Below are positions 56,467 to 64,000 of a DNA stretch of 64,000 bases, one piece after another. Every line of letters begins with the position of its first letter. Positions within the stretch are counted from its first letter, which is position 1. Source of the stretch: Leptospira bouyouniensis (GTDB lineage Bacteria > Spirochaetota > Leptospiria > Leptospirales > Leptospiraceae); assembly GCF_004769525.1 (NCBI RefSeq), contig NZ_RQFT01000003.1, positions 186,001 to 250,000 on the forward strand, written 5' to 3'. A model generated the notes under the pieces. That model was given only the letters and a program-made list of their open reading frames with translations, ran no database searches and was not told the DNA's origin. A program made the translations under genes and the position numbers.

Positions 56467-57327
56467 TTAATTATTATTAGCAATTTGTGTTTGATACAAA
56501 GACGAATCAAAACGAAAGGATGTCATGGTTAATGCTCCTGCAACTGGTTTGTCATTGAAAAAAGATACTGAATCAGATTCTAATCGTGTCCCAACTGTAT
56601 ACAAAAGCGGAAAATAATGTTCGGTTGTAGGAATCGCCCATTCAAATTCTTTTCCTTTTGAACGAATCGACAATAAAGACTCTATATCCTTCGTGGTAAT
56701 CCAATCCTTTACTTTTTGATTTACTTCGATTGCCCAATCAAAACCATAAACCTCATTTAATCGATCCCAAGCCACCATACGTAAGTTATGTACAATATTA
56801 CCACTTGCAATAATGAGGATTCCTTGAGAACGCAAAGGTACTAATTCTTTCGCTAATAAAAAATGTTGTTCCGGAGAATTTTTATTATCCATACTCAACT
56901 GGACAATCGGAACATCTGCCTTAGGGTAAATGTGTTTGATTACACTCCAGGTCCCATGATCTAGTCCCCATTCATAATCTAATTTCACAGTTTGTGTTTT
57001 GACCAAATATTGGACCTGTTTTGCTAACATTGGGTCACCAGGTGCAGGGTATTCCACATCAAACAATGCTTTTGGAAACCCACCAAAATCATGTATCGTT
57101 GGAGGCCGTTCCATAGCTGTGACAAAAGTACCATCCGTTAGCCAATGTGCCGAAATCACTAAAATTGCCTTAGGTTTTGGGATGGAACTTGATAAACCAC
57201 GTAGTCCTTCCACAAATTCATTTTCTTCAATGGCATTCATAGGACTTCCATGCCCTAAAAACAAGGACGGATAGATGTTTGGGTCACTTATTTCATTATT
57301 TATGGCTGTAAACTTTGTTTCGCTCAT
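56467..57327 (-). CDS. DODA-type extradiol ring-cleaving dioxygenase
   Basis: 286-residue LigB/YgiD-like protein. SLFLGHGSPMNAI, VISAHWLTDG, DFGGFPKALFDVEYPAPGDP and LDHGTWSVIKHIYP carry the metal-binding histidines. The family cleaves catechols such as DOPA. A TTGACA box and perfect 14-bp palindrome sit 44-70 bases upstream, shared with the MarR locus. First gene of the operon. Confidence 0.9.
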   Translation of the reverse strand: MSETKFTAINNEISDPNIYPSLFLGHGSPMNAIEENEFVEGLRGLSSSIPKPKAILVISAHWLTDGTFVTAMERPPTIHDFGGFPKALFDVEYPAPGDPMLAKQVQYLVKTQTVKLDYEWGLDHGTWSVIKHIYPKADVPIVQLSMDNKNSPEQHFLLAKELVPLRSQGILIIASGNIVHNLRMVAWDRLNEVYGFDWAIEVNQKVKDWITTKDIESLLSIRSKGKEFEWAIPTTEHYFPLLYTVGTRLESDSVSFFNDKPVAGALTMTSFRFDSSLYQTQIANNN

Positions 57328-57370
57328 CTGGTTTCTAACAGATTTCTCTGTTTAGCCCCTTTTATTATTA

Positions 57371-57397
57371 GTTTAATATTAAACCATTTATTGTCAA
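57371..57397 (-). promoter_or_regulatory. Promoter and palindromic operator of the dioxygenase operon
   Basis: On the minus strand TTGACA (57392-57397) is followed by the perfect palindrome GTTTAATATTAAAC (57371-57384). It matches the MarR operator at 34450-34463 at 13 of 14 bases and lies in the same orientation relative to TTGACA. Common repression by that MarR protein is inferred. Confidence 0.6.
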
Positions 57398-57480
57398 TCT
57401 AATTTCAAGTTGATCGGTTCGATTTTTCCAATCTTCTATGATTTTCTGATTTCCAAATTATTTTCAATCATATACTTGAG

Positions 57481-57747
57481 TTGTTTGAATTTGTACGAAT
57501 TGTACATGAGGATCAATTTTTGTATCAAATGTTTCATATCGAACAAGTAATTTTCCAATTTGCAAATGAAGACGAACTTCCTATCATAATTTGTTTGTTA
57601 AAAGATAATCATCTTCCATATGAAGACCTTACGCATCGTTCGTTACAAAACTTCTTACTCGCAAAACTTGGAACTTTAATTAAAAGTACAACACAATACC
57701 GTTTGATTTTTCCCGATTCTGCAATTTGTATGAAGAAAAAATTATAA
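57481..57747 (+). pseudogene. GNAT acetyltransferase remnant (internal deletion)
   Basis: 88 codons from TTG 57481. The N-terminal half resembles GNAT proteins of the ArsN type (FANEDELPIIICLLKDNHLP ... FLLAK). The last 20 residues, with STTQYR and FPDSAICMKKKL, resemble the C-terminal end of the same family. The normal acetyl-CoA-binding middle (R/Q-x2-G-x-G/A) is absent, and the total is about half the usual 150 residues. Best explained by an in-frame internal deletion; the family call is from memory of conserved patterns. Confidence 0.5.
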
Positions 57748-57768
57748 ATAATTTTAAGGCAATTAAAA

Positions 57769-58167
57769 ATGAATCATAGAGATAGTATTGAATTGATTTT
57801 AAAGGAACTTTTTACCAATCCCAAAACAACAGCAATCCCTGACGTGTTTGCATCAGATTACATCGCACATACCTCAAAAAAAACTTACACCGGAATTAAA
57901 ATTGTAAGCAAATGGATCAAAAACTTAAACCAATTTTTATCTGATTTAAAGATCACCAAACTAGAATTTATTTATGAAGATCCACAAATGATAGTATGGA
58001 AACGAACCATTAAAGGAAAAATCAAACCAAACAAAAGTAATAAACTAAATAAAGGGAAGTCTATCAAATGGGAAGAAATGATTGTCTCGAAATTCCAAGG
58101 GAACAAAATTCAAGAAGAATGGATTACAAGTGAGTTTCTTGGTGCACTCCTACTCTTAGGAAAATAA
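57769..58167 (+). CDS. SnoaL-like (NTF2-fold) protein
   Basis: 132 residues. The sequence start DSIELILKELFTNP, then FASDYIAHT and GIKIVSKWIKNLNQFLSDLKI, resembles the SnoaL-like polyketide cyclase/ester cyclase group. No catalytic certainty. AAGG precedes the ATG. Basic middle (KIKPNKSNKLNKGKS). Confidence 0.7.
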   Translation: MNHRDSIELILKELFTNPKTTAIPDVFASDYIAHTSKKTYTGIKIVSKWIKNLNQFLSDLKITKLEFIYEDPQMIVWKRTIKGKIKPNKSNKLNKGKSIKWEEMIVSKFQGNKIQEEWITSEFLGALLLLGK

Positions 58168-58247
58168 CCGATATATAAGATAATTCTAAATTCAATTTGC
58201 TTAAACAAAATCAATCGATAATAAATTTAAAATATTGAGGAAAAAAT

Positions 58248-58763
58248 ATGGCAGCACCCAAGAAGAAAAAGAAAACAATCGCGAAAAAAAAATCGTCGAT
58301 CACCAAAGTTTCATCTCAAACGAAAAATTCGCAACCCATCACACCTTTTTTGATGTTCAATGCCAACCTCGAAGAAGTGACCAAATTTTATTCAGGTATC
58401 TTCAAACAATCTAAAGTTTTATCTGTTAATCCTATGCAAGCTGAGTTTGTTCTGAATGGACAAAAGTTTTCTGCTTATAACGGAGGTCCCGAATTTAAAT
58501 TCTCTTGGGGTGTTTCTTTTATGATCCATGTCGAAACACAAAAAGAAGTTGATCATTATTGGAATGCTCTATCCGCAGGTGGGAAAGAACTTATGTGTGG
58601 TTGGGTAGAAGACAAATTTGGTATGGTATGGCAAATTACTCCCAATATATTATTAGAACTTATTTCCCATAAAGATCCAATTAAACGAGAAAAGGCAACT
58701 CAGGCAATGTTAAAGATGAGAAAAATTGATATTGCATCATTAAAAGAAGCGATTCGAAATTAG
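58248..58763 (+). CDS. VOC/PhnB-like protein with lysine-rich N-terminal tail
   Basis: 171 residues. After a Lys-rich tail (residues 5-25), the PhnB-type glyoxalase fold begins: TPFLMFNANLEEVTKFYSGIF, then FMIHVETQKEVDHYWNALSAGG and CGWVEDKFGMVWQITP. Function unknown in this group. The tail resembles that of the membrane protein at 36.9-37.6 kb. AGGAAAAAAT precedes the ATG. Confidence 0.88.
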   Translation: MAAPKKKKKTIAKKKSSITKVSSQTKNSQPITPFLMFNANLEEVTKFYSGIFKQSKVLSVNPMQAEFVLNGQKFSAYNGGPEFKFSWGVSFMIHVETQKEVDHYWNALSAGGKELMCGWVEDKFGMVWQITPNILLELISHKDPIKREKATQAMLKMRKIDIASLKEAIRN

Positions 58764-58773
58764 TAAGAATCAA

Positions 58774-58797
58774 CCAATCAACTCTTGGGTTGATTGG
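58774..58797. terminator. Bidirectional stem-loop between the VOC gene and an exported protein gene
   Basis: CCAATCAAC / GTTGATTGG, 9-bp perfect stem with a 6-base loop, placed in the 35 bases between two convergent stops. Confidence 0.65.
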
Positions 58798-58798
58798 A

Positions 58799-59854
58799 TT
58801 AAATTTCGATTGGAGTGTACAAAGACATTTCAAATCCAGAAATATCGATTGTATAATTATTTTGTGTATAAAACGGTCCTCCAAAACCTAGTCTCCATGT
58901 AACAGGTCCTAATGGTAATTCATAAAAGAAATAATAACTTTTTGCATAGTTTGTTCGTGAGTCTACTTTACCTCTACTCAATGTAGAAAGAGCATAAATT
59001 TCTAAAGGATTTAACTGACCATTTGCGGCCGCAGCAAACATTAAATAACTAATAGGTTCTATGGAACCCGAACTTTTCCCAGTTAACAAAGAATAGGCTC
59101 CCAATAATTCTAAATTGTTTCCAGCGGATAAATTGGATAATAAATAAGCTTTGTATGGATCTCCATCAATATTACCCGTTGTTAACAGTGAATATCTACC
59201 GAGATTATCAATTTTATTGTCGAGGGTATTTCCTGAATTAAAGATTACTGCATTGGTGAATAATCCAATTCCATCATTAAAATCTGCTGTCCCTTGTAAA
59301 TTGACAGATCCTACACCGAACCCCATTCCAATCCGAAAATTATCATTTCCACCCTTTCCTAAATATAAAACAGGAAGTAACATGGAATAAGTTCCTTTTA
59401 CTTCTGTTTGCAAATCTACATTTTCCTTTCCATTTTGATTTTCAACCGTTGGTGTAACGGAAATAATTTGCCTCGTATTCAAAAATGAGACATTTCGATT
59501 TAATACAAAAACACCCCAATATTCTCCAATTTGCCAATCCTTTGTTTTTAAATCGTACATCAATTTTGTATTTCGAGATGCACTGTTTGTTTCTTCCGCC
59601 ATCACTGCTTTTCCGTTTGGTCCAACAATATCAACCGAAGAACTTATGAATTGTACACCTGGATTGATTGAAAAATAACGCGCACCAGATGGTTCATTAA
59701 ATACACTGATTATTTTTCTTTTATATTTGGAATCGAGAACAGAGTTAGTTGGTTTGTTTTCAATTTTTTCTTCCTGGACAACTTGTGAATATAAAGAGAA
59801 GCCAAAAAGGAATAGAATCCAAATGAATGAATTTTTAAACACTTGCAACAACAT
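58799..59854 (-). CDS. Exported beta-rich protein, probably outer membrane (unknown)
   Basis: 351 residues; not recognised. A signal peptide (SFIWILFLFGFSLYSQ) is followed by an acidic linker and alternating beta-type stretches (TYSMLLPVLYLGKGG, FRIGMGFGVGSVNLQGTADF, WRLGFGGPFY) with frequent aromatic belts. The pattern suits a small outer-membrane barrel or beta-sandwich. No homologue family named. It is followed downstream by the shared stem-loop. Confidence 0.7.
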   Translation of the reverse strand: MLLQVFKNSFIWILFLFGFSLYSQVVQEEKIENKPTNSVLDSKYKRKIISVFNEPSGARYFSINPGVQFISSSVDIVGPNGKAVMAEETNSASRNTKLMYDLKTKDWQIGEYWGVFVLNRNVSFLNTRQIISVTPTVENQNGKENVDLQTEVKGTYSMLLPVLYLGKGGNDNFRIGMGFGVGSVNLQGTADFNDGIGLFTNAVIFNSGNTLDNKIDNLGRYSLLTTGNIDGDPYKAYLLSNLSAGNNLELLGAYSLLTGKSSGSIEPISYLMFAAAANGQLNPLEIYALSTLSRGKVDSRTNYAKSYYFFYELPLGPVTWRLGFGGPFYTQNNYTIDISGFEMSLYTPIEI

Positions 59855-59884
59855 GCTAAAATAACTAAAAGTTAATGTAACGAC

Positions 59885-61237
59885 TCAAACAGTTAAAGCT
59901 TGTTTTTCAGTAATTAAATTGTATTTCACCTTGATTTGATCTATTTTTTCTTCCATTAATTTCCAAAGAGATTCCTTTTCTGGATGAAAAGTACATAAAA
60001 CTCCTTGCCTTACCAAATCAATCAGCTCTTCAATAGAAAAATCTAAAAAGCGATATAACTTAAAATATTCATAAGTTAAATTTACATTAAAAATATCGGG
60101 ATCATCGGTGTTGATACAAAGCATCAATCCTTGGTCATAATAATATCGAACAGGATGATTTTGTTCTTTTCTTACATATTTTCCAGTAAATACATTTGAT
60201 GTTACACAGATTTCAATTGGAATTTTGTTTTCTTTCATGTATCGAACAAGTTCTGGGTCTTGGATGGCAGATGTTCCATGACCAATCCTTTCCGCTTTAC
60301 ATAAGTTAACTGCATCCCATATCGCCCAAGGACCATCATCTTCACCGGAGTGAGCAACACATCGTAATCCAGATTCACGAGCAATTTTAAAAACTTCCGC
60401 ATAATCTTTTGCGGGACCCATAAGTTCAGCCCCACCAAGTCCAATTCCAATGACTTCTTTATGTTTTAAACCTAACACCCGCTTTAGGTTATTCATTGCA
60501 TTTTCAGGACCAAAGGATCTTGATACATCAACCAGTAATCGAATCGAAATTCCATCTTTCACTTCGATTTGGCGAATTCGATTCACCATGACTTCAACCA
60601 TTTCATCAAAATCCAATCCGTTTTGAATGAACTTTGATGGTGCAAAGAAAGCTTCACAATACACTATATTATTGGAACGTAAATAATCAGCTAAACTATC
60701 AATGAAGTATCCTAAATCAGAAGCTTCTTTGACCGAACCTTGGACGAAAAAGAATACTTGGATGAAGCCATTCAAATCTTTAAAATTATATTTATCTTCG
60801 AATTCTTGGTCTGTGACTTCGATGCCATTCTTTTTATATAAGAACTTAAGTGTTTCTTTATTCACACATGCTTCTAAGTGCAAATGGACTTCTGTTTTTG
60901 GAATCTCTCGAATAAAATTGATAACATCTTGTTCATTTGGATGTGCTACCGAAAGATCTCCCGCAAGGAGTGACTTGCTTTCTTTGAGAAGAGATATCTG
61001 TTCCATCCCCTCTGGTCCTTCTTTTGGCAAAAGCCAAAGTGGAGGATGGAGAATGGGTAATTCCATGAGTGACACTCTTTCGTTTAAGAGTGTGTTAATC
61101 TGTTTATCAAATGTAAGTTGGATGGTTGGCGAATACGGTCTGTCAGCTGGCAATCGGCTTTTGAGTCGATTGAGCTCAGCAATGTCTCGGTCAATGACAG
61201 CAATGCGGCTTAGGATTTCAGAAAAAGGAACTTCCAT
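59885..61237 (-). CDS. Adenosine deaminase-family protein with long N-terminal extension
   Basis: 450 residues. Catalytic domain from about 110: H-L-H-L-E metal motif in TEVHLHLEACV, AHSGEDDGPW, ERIGHGTSA and INTDDPDIF; all zinc and base residues of the amidohydrolase fold are present. The N-terminal 105 residues (helical, from SEILSRIAVIDRDIAELNRLK) are absent from usual adenosine deaminases, which run to about 340. Adenosine or a modified adenine is the likely substrate. ATG 61237 follows GGAAC. Confidence 0.88.
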   Translation of the reverse strand: MEVPFSEILSRIAVIDRDIAELNRLKSRLPADRPYSPTIQLTFDKQINTLLNERVSLMELPILHPPLWLLPKEGPEGMEQISLLKESKSLLAGDLSVAHPNEQDVINFIREIPKTEVHLHLEACVNKETLKFLYKKNGIEVTDQEFEDKYNFKDLNGFIQVFFFVQGSVKEASDLGYFIDSLADYLRSNNIVYCEAFFAPSKFIQNGLDFDEMVEVMVNRIRQIEVKDGISIRLLVDVSRSFGPENAMNNLKRVLGLKHKEVIGIGLGGAELMGPAKDYAEVFKIARESGLRCVAHSGEDDGPWAIWDAVNLCKAERIGHGTSAIQDPELVRYMKENKIPIEICVTSNVFTGKYVRKEQNHPVRYYYDQGLMLCINTDDPDIFNVNLTYEYFKLYRFLDFSIEELIDLVRQGVLCTFHPEKESLWKLMEEKIDQIKVKYNLITEKQALTV

Positions 61238-61387
61238 GTTCCAGGAAAGAATGCCGAATTTGGTAAGTGCCTACAAGTAGATTTTTAAACATTGGGTGAA
61301 AATCCCTATTTAGCTTTGAAATTTCCCGTCGATAGGAAGTTTGGGAGCGGAAAAGACTGGAAATTTTTTCCGAATTATGTCGTATAA

Positions 61388-62587
61388 ATGAATATGCTTA
61401 CATCTCGTAAAACCTTTCTACCGTTTGCTCTTCCTTCCATTTCAGAAGATGCAATTGAAGAAGTGGCCCAGGTTCTCCGATCAGGATGGGTTACCTCCGG
61501 ACCAAAAGTAAAACAATTCGAGATGGAATTCGGTGACTTTGTCGGTAGCAAAGAAACCATCGCAGTTAATTCCGCAACCGCAGGCCTTCATTTAGCCCTG
61601 GAAGCCATTGGGCTCACATCCAATGATGCAGCCATTACTAGTTCTATCACTTTTACTGCCACTGCCGAAGTGATTTGTTACTTTGGAGCTGAGCCGATTT
61701 TGACGGATGTCGATTCGATTCATAACCTGATGACACCTGAAACGTTAGAAGCAACAATCAATACAAAGTGCAAATGGAATGGGAAAGAACTCATTAGTAA
61801 AAAAACGGGAAAACATATCAAAGCAATACTACCCGTCCACCTAGCAGGTTACACCTGTGATATGGAAAACATCTTAGCCATTGCTAAAAAATACAATTTA
61901 TCTGTCATCGAAGACGCGGCCCATGCTTTCCCTGCCGTTCATAAAAACAAAATGATTGGTACTTGGGGAGATTTTACCGTATTTAGTTTTTACGCAACGA
62001 AAGGCATTACAACAGGGGAAGGTGGGATGATCACAACTCCTCATAAAGAAGCCGCTGAACGAATCCGTAGGATGCGACTACATGGAATCAACCGTGATGC
62101 GTTTAATCGACCTGGTTGGTACTATGAAGTAGTTGATGCTGGATACAAATACAACATGACCGATATTTCTGCAGCTCTAGGTGTTATTCAATTGAAGGAA
62201 TCACATGGATTTTGGGAACGCAGAACTGATATCGCCAAACATTATAATACGGAGTTTGCACAATTAAAGGGAGTGAAACTTCCAAAAGAAGATGAGAATG
62301 GAATCCATAGTTGGCATTTGTATCGCATCGAAATCGATCCAAAAATTGCAAAAATTGGTCGTGATACTTTAGTTGAAGAATTAAAGGAACTAAACATCGG
62401 AACTAGTTTACACTTTATACCCATTTTTGAACATCCATACTATAAAAAAACCTATGGATTTCAAAGGAAAGATTATCCTAACGCATGTCAGATGTATGAT
62501 AAATCTGTTTCCCTTCCACTTTTTGCCGGAATGACGACAACTGACGAAAAAGATGTGATCGATGCAGTAAAAGCTTTACTTTCCTAA
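61388..62587 (+). CDS. DegT/DnrJ/EryC1/StrS-family aminotransferase
   Basis: 399-residue PLP enzyme that usually aminates nucleotide keto-sugars for surface polysaccharide. RSGWVTSGPKVKQFE at the start, NSATAGLHLALEA, the PLP-aspartate EDAAHAF and the lysine motif in YATKGITTGEGGM. Alternative ATGs 61388 and 61394; no clear ribosome-binding site. Converges with the lipoprotein gene at the stop codons. Confidence 0.93.
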   Translation: MNMLTSRKTFLPFALPSISEDAIEEVAQVLRSGWVTSGPKVKQFEMEFGDFVGSKETIAVNSATAGLHLALEAIGLTSNDAAITSSITFTATAEVICYFGAEPILTDVDSIHNLMTPETLEATINTKCKWNGKELISKKTGKHIKAILPVHLAGYTCDMENILAIAKKYNLSVIEDAAHAFPAVHKNKMIGTWGDFTVFSFYATKGITTGEGGMITTPHKEAAERIRRMRLHGINRDAFNRPGWYYEVVDAGYKYNMTDISAALGVIQLKESHGFWERRTDIAKHYNTEFAQLKGVKLPKEDENGIHSWHLYRIEIDPKIAKIGRDTLVEELKELNIGTSLHFIPIFEHPYYKKTYGFQRKDYPNACQMYDKSVSLPLFAGMTTTDEKDVIDAVKALLS

Positions 62588-63405
62588 AATTTTTGTTTGT
62601 TCGGTTCACGACTAGGATTGGTTCGGAATTCATAAAATTCCGAATCATATAGTTGGAGTAAATCTACAAGACCCAGAATAAATTCAGAATCAGTTCCATC
62701 TGCCTTTCTTCGAATCCAAAAACCTACTAATTCTTTCACAATTTGTGCATCCATCACTTCATCCCCTGGAAATGTAGAAAACTTAGCAGCTTCCTCAGGG
62801 TCTTCATTATCTGTAAAAGCAGGGTACAAAAATAATATAAATCTATCAAAATAATAAGGATCTAATCTAGATTCTTCTACTAACATCAAATAACGATCTG
62901 CTTCCTTTCTAAAAAATTTTGAATTAGAATCTAATTTTTGATAAATAATAAAAAAATCCCTTGCTGTCTGTTTGATCCAATTTTCATAAATTGGTTTAGT
63001 GAGTTGTAAGAATTTTGGATTATGTTTTGCAGGTAACAAGTAATCTCTAAGTTTTTGTGGAAATTCAGGATTGTAATGACCGAAGTTCGTTGGGTCATTT
63101 CTTTCAAGATAATATTTTGAATGTGGGCCTGAAAGGAATATATTAATTCCAAGGATATCAGAAAGTTTATTTAAGCTAATAACTGTTTGTATTTTACAAA
63201 ATATTTTATGATACGATATTTCTTTTTCACAGTACAATCCAATCTTGGGAAATTGAATCCAAGTTGTTTCCACTAATTCTTTGAATTTGATTTCTTTTGA
63301 ATGATCCTTTCCTTTTGAAAAAAAAGGAAAGGTAGGTTGGTAAACCGAACAAGAGAAAAGAAATACTAAATAGAATTTACTTAATTTTGTAAGTAATTTC
63401 AGCAG
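62584..63405 (-). CDS. Lipoprotein of unknown function, apparent CTG start
   Basis: A standard GTG start at 63273 gives a 229-residue protein without signal. Upstream in the same frame, however, are a lysine-containing hydrophobic stretch (KFYLVFLFSC) and a lipobox F-S-C with Cys19, then S-V-Y-Q-P. No ATG/GTG/TTG opens this; CTG at 63405 (or 63402) has GGGAGAA at suitable distance. It would give 273 residues. The remaining protein is not recognised, rich in aromatics and charged. It overlaps the upstream gene's end by 29 bases. Confidence 0.65.
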   Translation of the reverse strand: MLKLLTKLSKFYLVFLFSCSVYQPTFPFFSKGKDHSKEIKFKELVETTWIQFPKIGLYCEKEISYHKIFCKIQTVISLNKLSDILGINIFLSGPHSKYYLERNDPTNFGHYNPEFPQKLRDYLLPAKHNPKFLQLTKPIYENWIKQTARDFFIIYQKLDSNSKFFRKEADRYLMLVEESRLDPYYFDRFILFLYPAFTDNEDPEEAAKFSTFPGDEVMDAQIVKELVGFWIRRKADGTDSEFILGLVDLLQLYDSEFYEFRTNPSREPNKQKF

Positions 63406-64000
63406 GCAAGTTCTCCCATTCAGAATTTGTATCTTTACGAAAGTAAACTGGTGAAATAGAATTTTTAAGGCTCAAACTTTGGTACAATATTAAATCAGTT
63501 TCTTTCTTTTCAAAATAACGTTTGTCTGTATTACTTCCTAATCCCAAATCTGCAATTGGTATCCAGCCATAACCCAATAAAAATACAGATAATGAATCTT
63601 GAATTGATTTTGGTTTTCCTTTATCAAATCGAATCATTCGAAATGATTGTACGGGAACTCCACTTTGTTTCATCTTTTCTTTAAATTCGTTCAAACTAAT
63701 ACTAGTTTGACGAGCTTGGTAAATCAAATCCAAATAATCTCGCGTTGATAATTTAATGTCCTCTTGCGGTTTTTCATAAAACGGAATTACATCTCCAGGA
63801 TAGGATGCTTCTTTATCTAAATAATCATCGGTTACATAGTATTTGATAAATTGATTTTTTGATGAAAACTTATACTTTACAACTTGTTCACCAGGTAAGT
63901 CTTCAATTGATAATTTTTTTAAATGAACTCGGTTTCTTTGGATAAAGGTAGGAGAATACGATTGGTCAGTAAATTTGACTCCACGAATTCTTTGTTGTTC
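63377..64000 (-). CDS. Unknown protein (3' part; runs off the window)
   Basis: The frame is open from 63377 to the window's right edge (208 codons including the stop); its start lies beyond. Not recognised; charged, with aromatic-rich segments such as LSVFLLGYGWIPIADLGLG. The end overlaps the lipoprotein's extended start, so the two probably form one unit. Confidence 0.7.
   Translation of the reverse strand, partial: EQQRIRGVKFTDQSYSPTFIQRNRVHLKKLSIEDLPGEQVVKYKFSSKNQFIKYYVTDDYLDKEASYPGDVIPFYEKPQEDIKLSTRDYLDLIYQARQTSISLNEFKEKMKQSGVPVQSFRMIRFDKGKPKSIQDSLSVFLLGYGWIPIADLGLGSNTDKRYFEKKETDLILYQSLSLKNSISPVYFRKDTNSEWENLPAEITYKIK

Noticed and set aside
60702..61280. 192-codon open frame opposite the adenosine deaminase gene
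   Set aside because: Shadow frame with Ser/Arg-rich composition; the deaminase carries all catalytic motifs.
1..64000. CRISPR arrays, insertion sequences, prophage, tRNA or rRNA genes
   Set aside because: Reading both strands by eye showed no repeat-spacer pattern, transposase, integrase, phage cluster or tRNA cloverleaf; a dedicated search would be needed to exclude a single tRNA.

Overview
The window is a gene-dense stretch (about 37-38% G+C by eye) of a spirochaete chromosome, most consistent with Leptospira and probably its saprophytic side. That assignment is an inference from gene content and style: many lipoproteins with loose spirochaetal lipoboxes, numerous PAS kinases and receivers, STAS and EAL proteins, DUF4139 and SUMF1-domain surface proteins, TTG/GTG starts, and housekeeping genes scattered singly instead of in large operons. 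I see no rRNA, tRNA, insertion sequence, prophage or CRISPR array, and no gene-free stretch longer than 300 bases.

Layout. 1-3.3 kb: a partial GMC oxidoreductase with its Tat-exported small subunit, a divergent TetR regulator with a perfect 16-bp palindrome between them, and an EAL phosphodiesterase. 3.4-6.8 kb: a frameshifted beta-propeller gene, an ankyrin protein, an RluA-type pseudouridine synthase and a HAD phosphatase in overlapping order. 6.8-9.3 kb: a PAS histidine kinase and a receiver/RsbW-like ATPase fusion. 9.4-21.4 kb: pyrD, an RlmD-like methyltransferase, a second GMC module with a nitrilase-like lipoprotein, argG, coaD, a Kef-type antiporter, ndk, a polyprenyl synthase, a TlyA-like methyltransferase and a receiver. 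21.4-31.3 kb: a ferredoxin gene with an in-frame stop, an alpha/beta hydrolase, a run of two sensor kinases overlapping an AmgK/MurU-like pair, then pgi, galK, STAS and mtnP. 31.4-45.8 kb: DUF4139 protein, CrtI/RetSat-like oxidoreductase and MarR, SUMF1 protein, ACT protein, hom, a second STAS, hflX, a HEAT lipoprotein, receiver, MsbA-like ABC exporter and a TrpG/PabA amidotransferase. 45.8-58.8 kb: acyl-CoA dehydrogenase, YebC, GlsB, a degenerate EAL protein with a pseudo-receiver, enoyl-CoA hydratase, M23 peptidase, FabG, PurB, a carboxylesterase/extradiol dioxygenase operon, a GNAT remnant, SnoaL-like and VOC proteins. 58.8-64 kb: an exported protein, adenosine deaminase, a DegT aminotransferase and two Leptospira-style unknowns.

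How genes work together. Two GMC/small-subunit modules are paralogous redox systems. A MarR gene and the dioxygenase/carboxylesterase operon 23 kb away share nearly the same 14-bp palindrome next to a TTGACA box, suggesting one regulon. AmgK and MurU homologues form a peptidoglycan-sugar recycling pair directly behind two sensor kinases. Convergent genes commonly interlock at their stop codons, and the three convergent pairs with room between them each carry a stem-loop.

Several genes look damaged or have non-standard starts: the frameshifted propeller gene, a ferredoxin with TAA at codon 17, hflX whose conserved N-terminus begins beyond any ATG/GTG/TTG, a lipoprotein apparently starting at CTG, and an internally deleted acetyltransferase. 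These may be true lesions or unusual initiation, or consensus errors; read-level evidence would decide.
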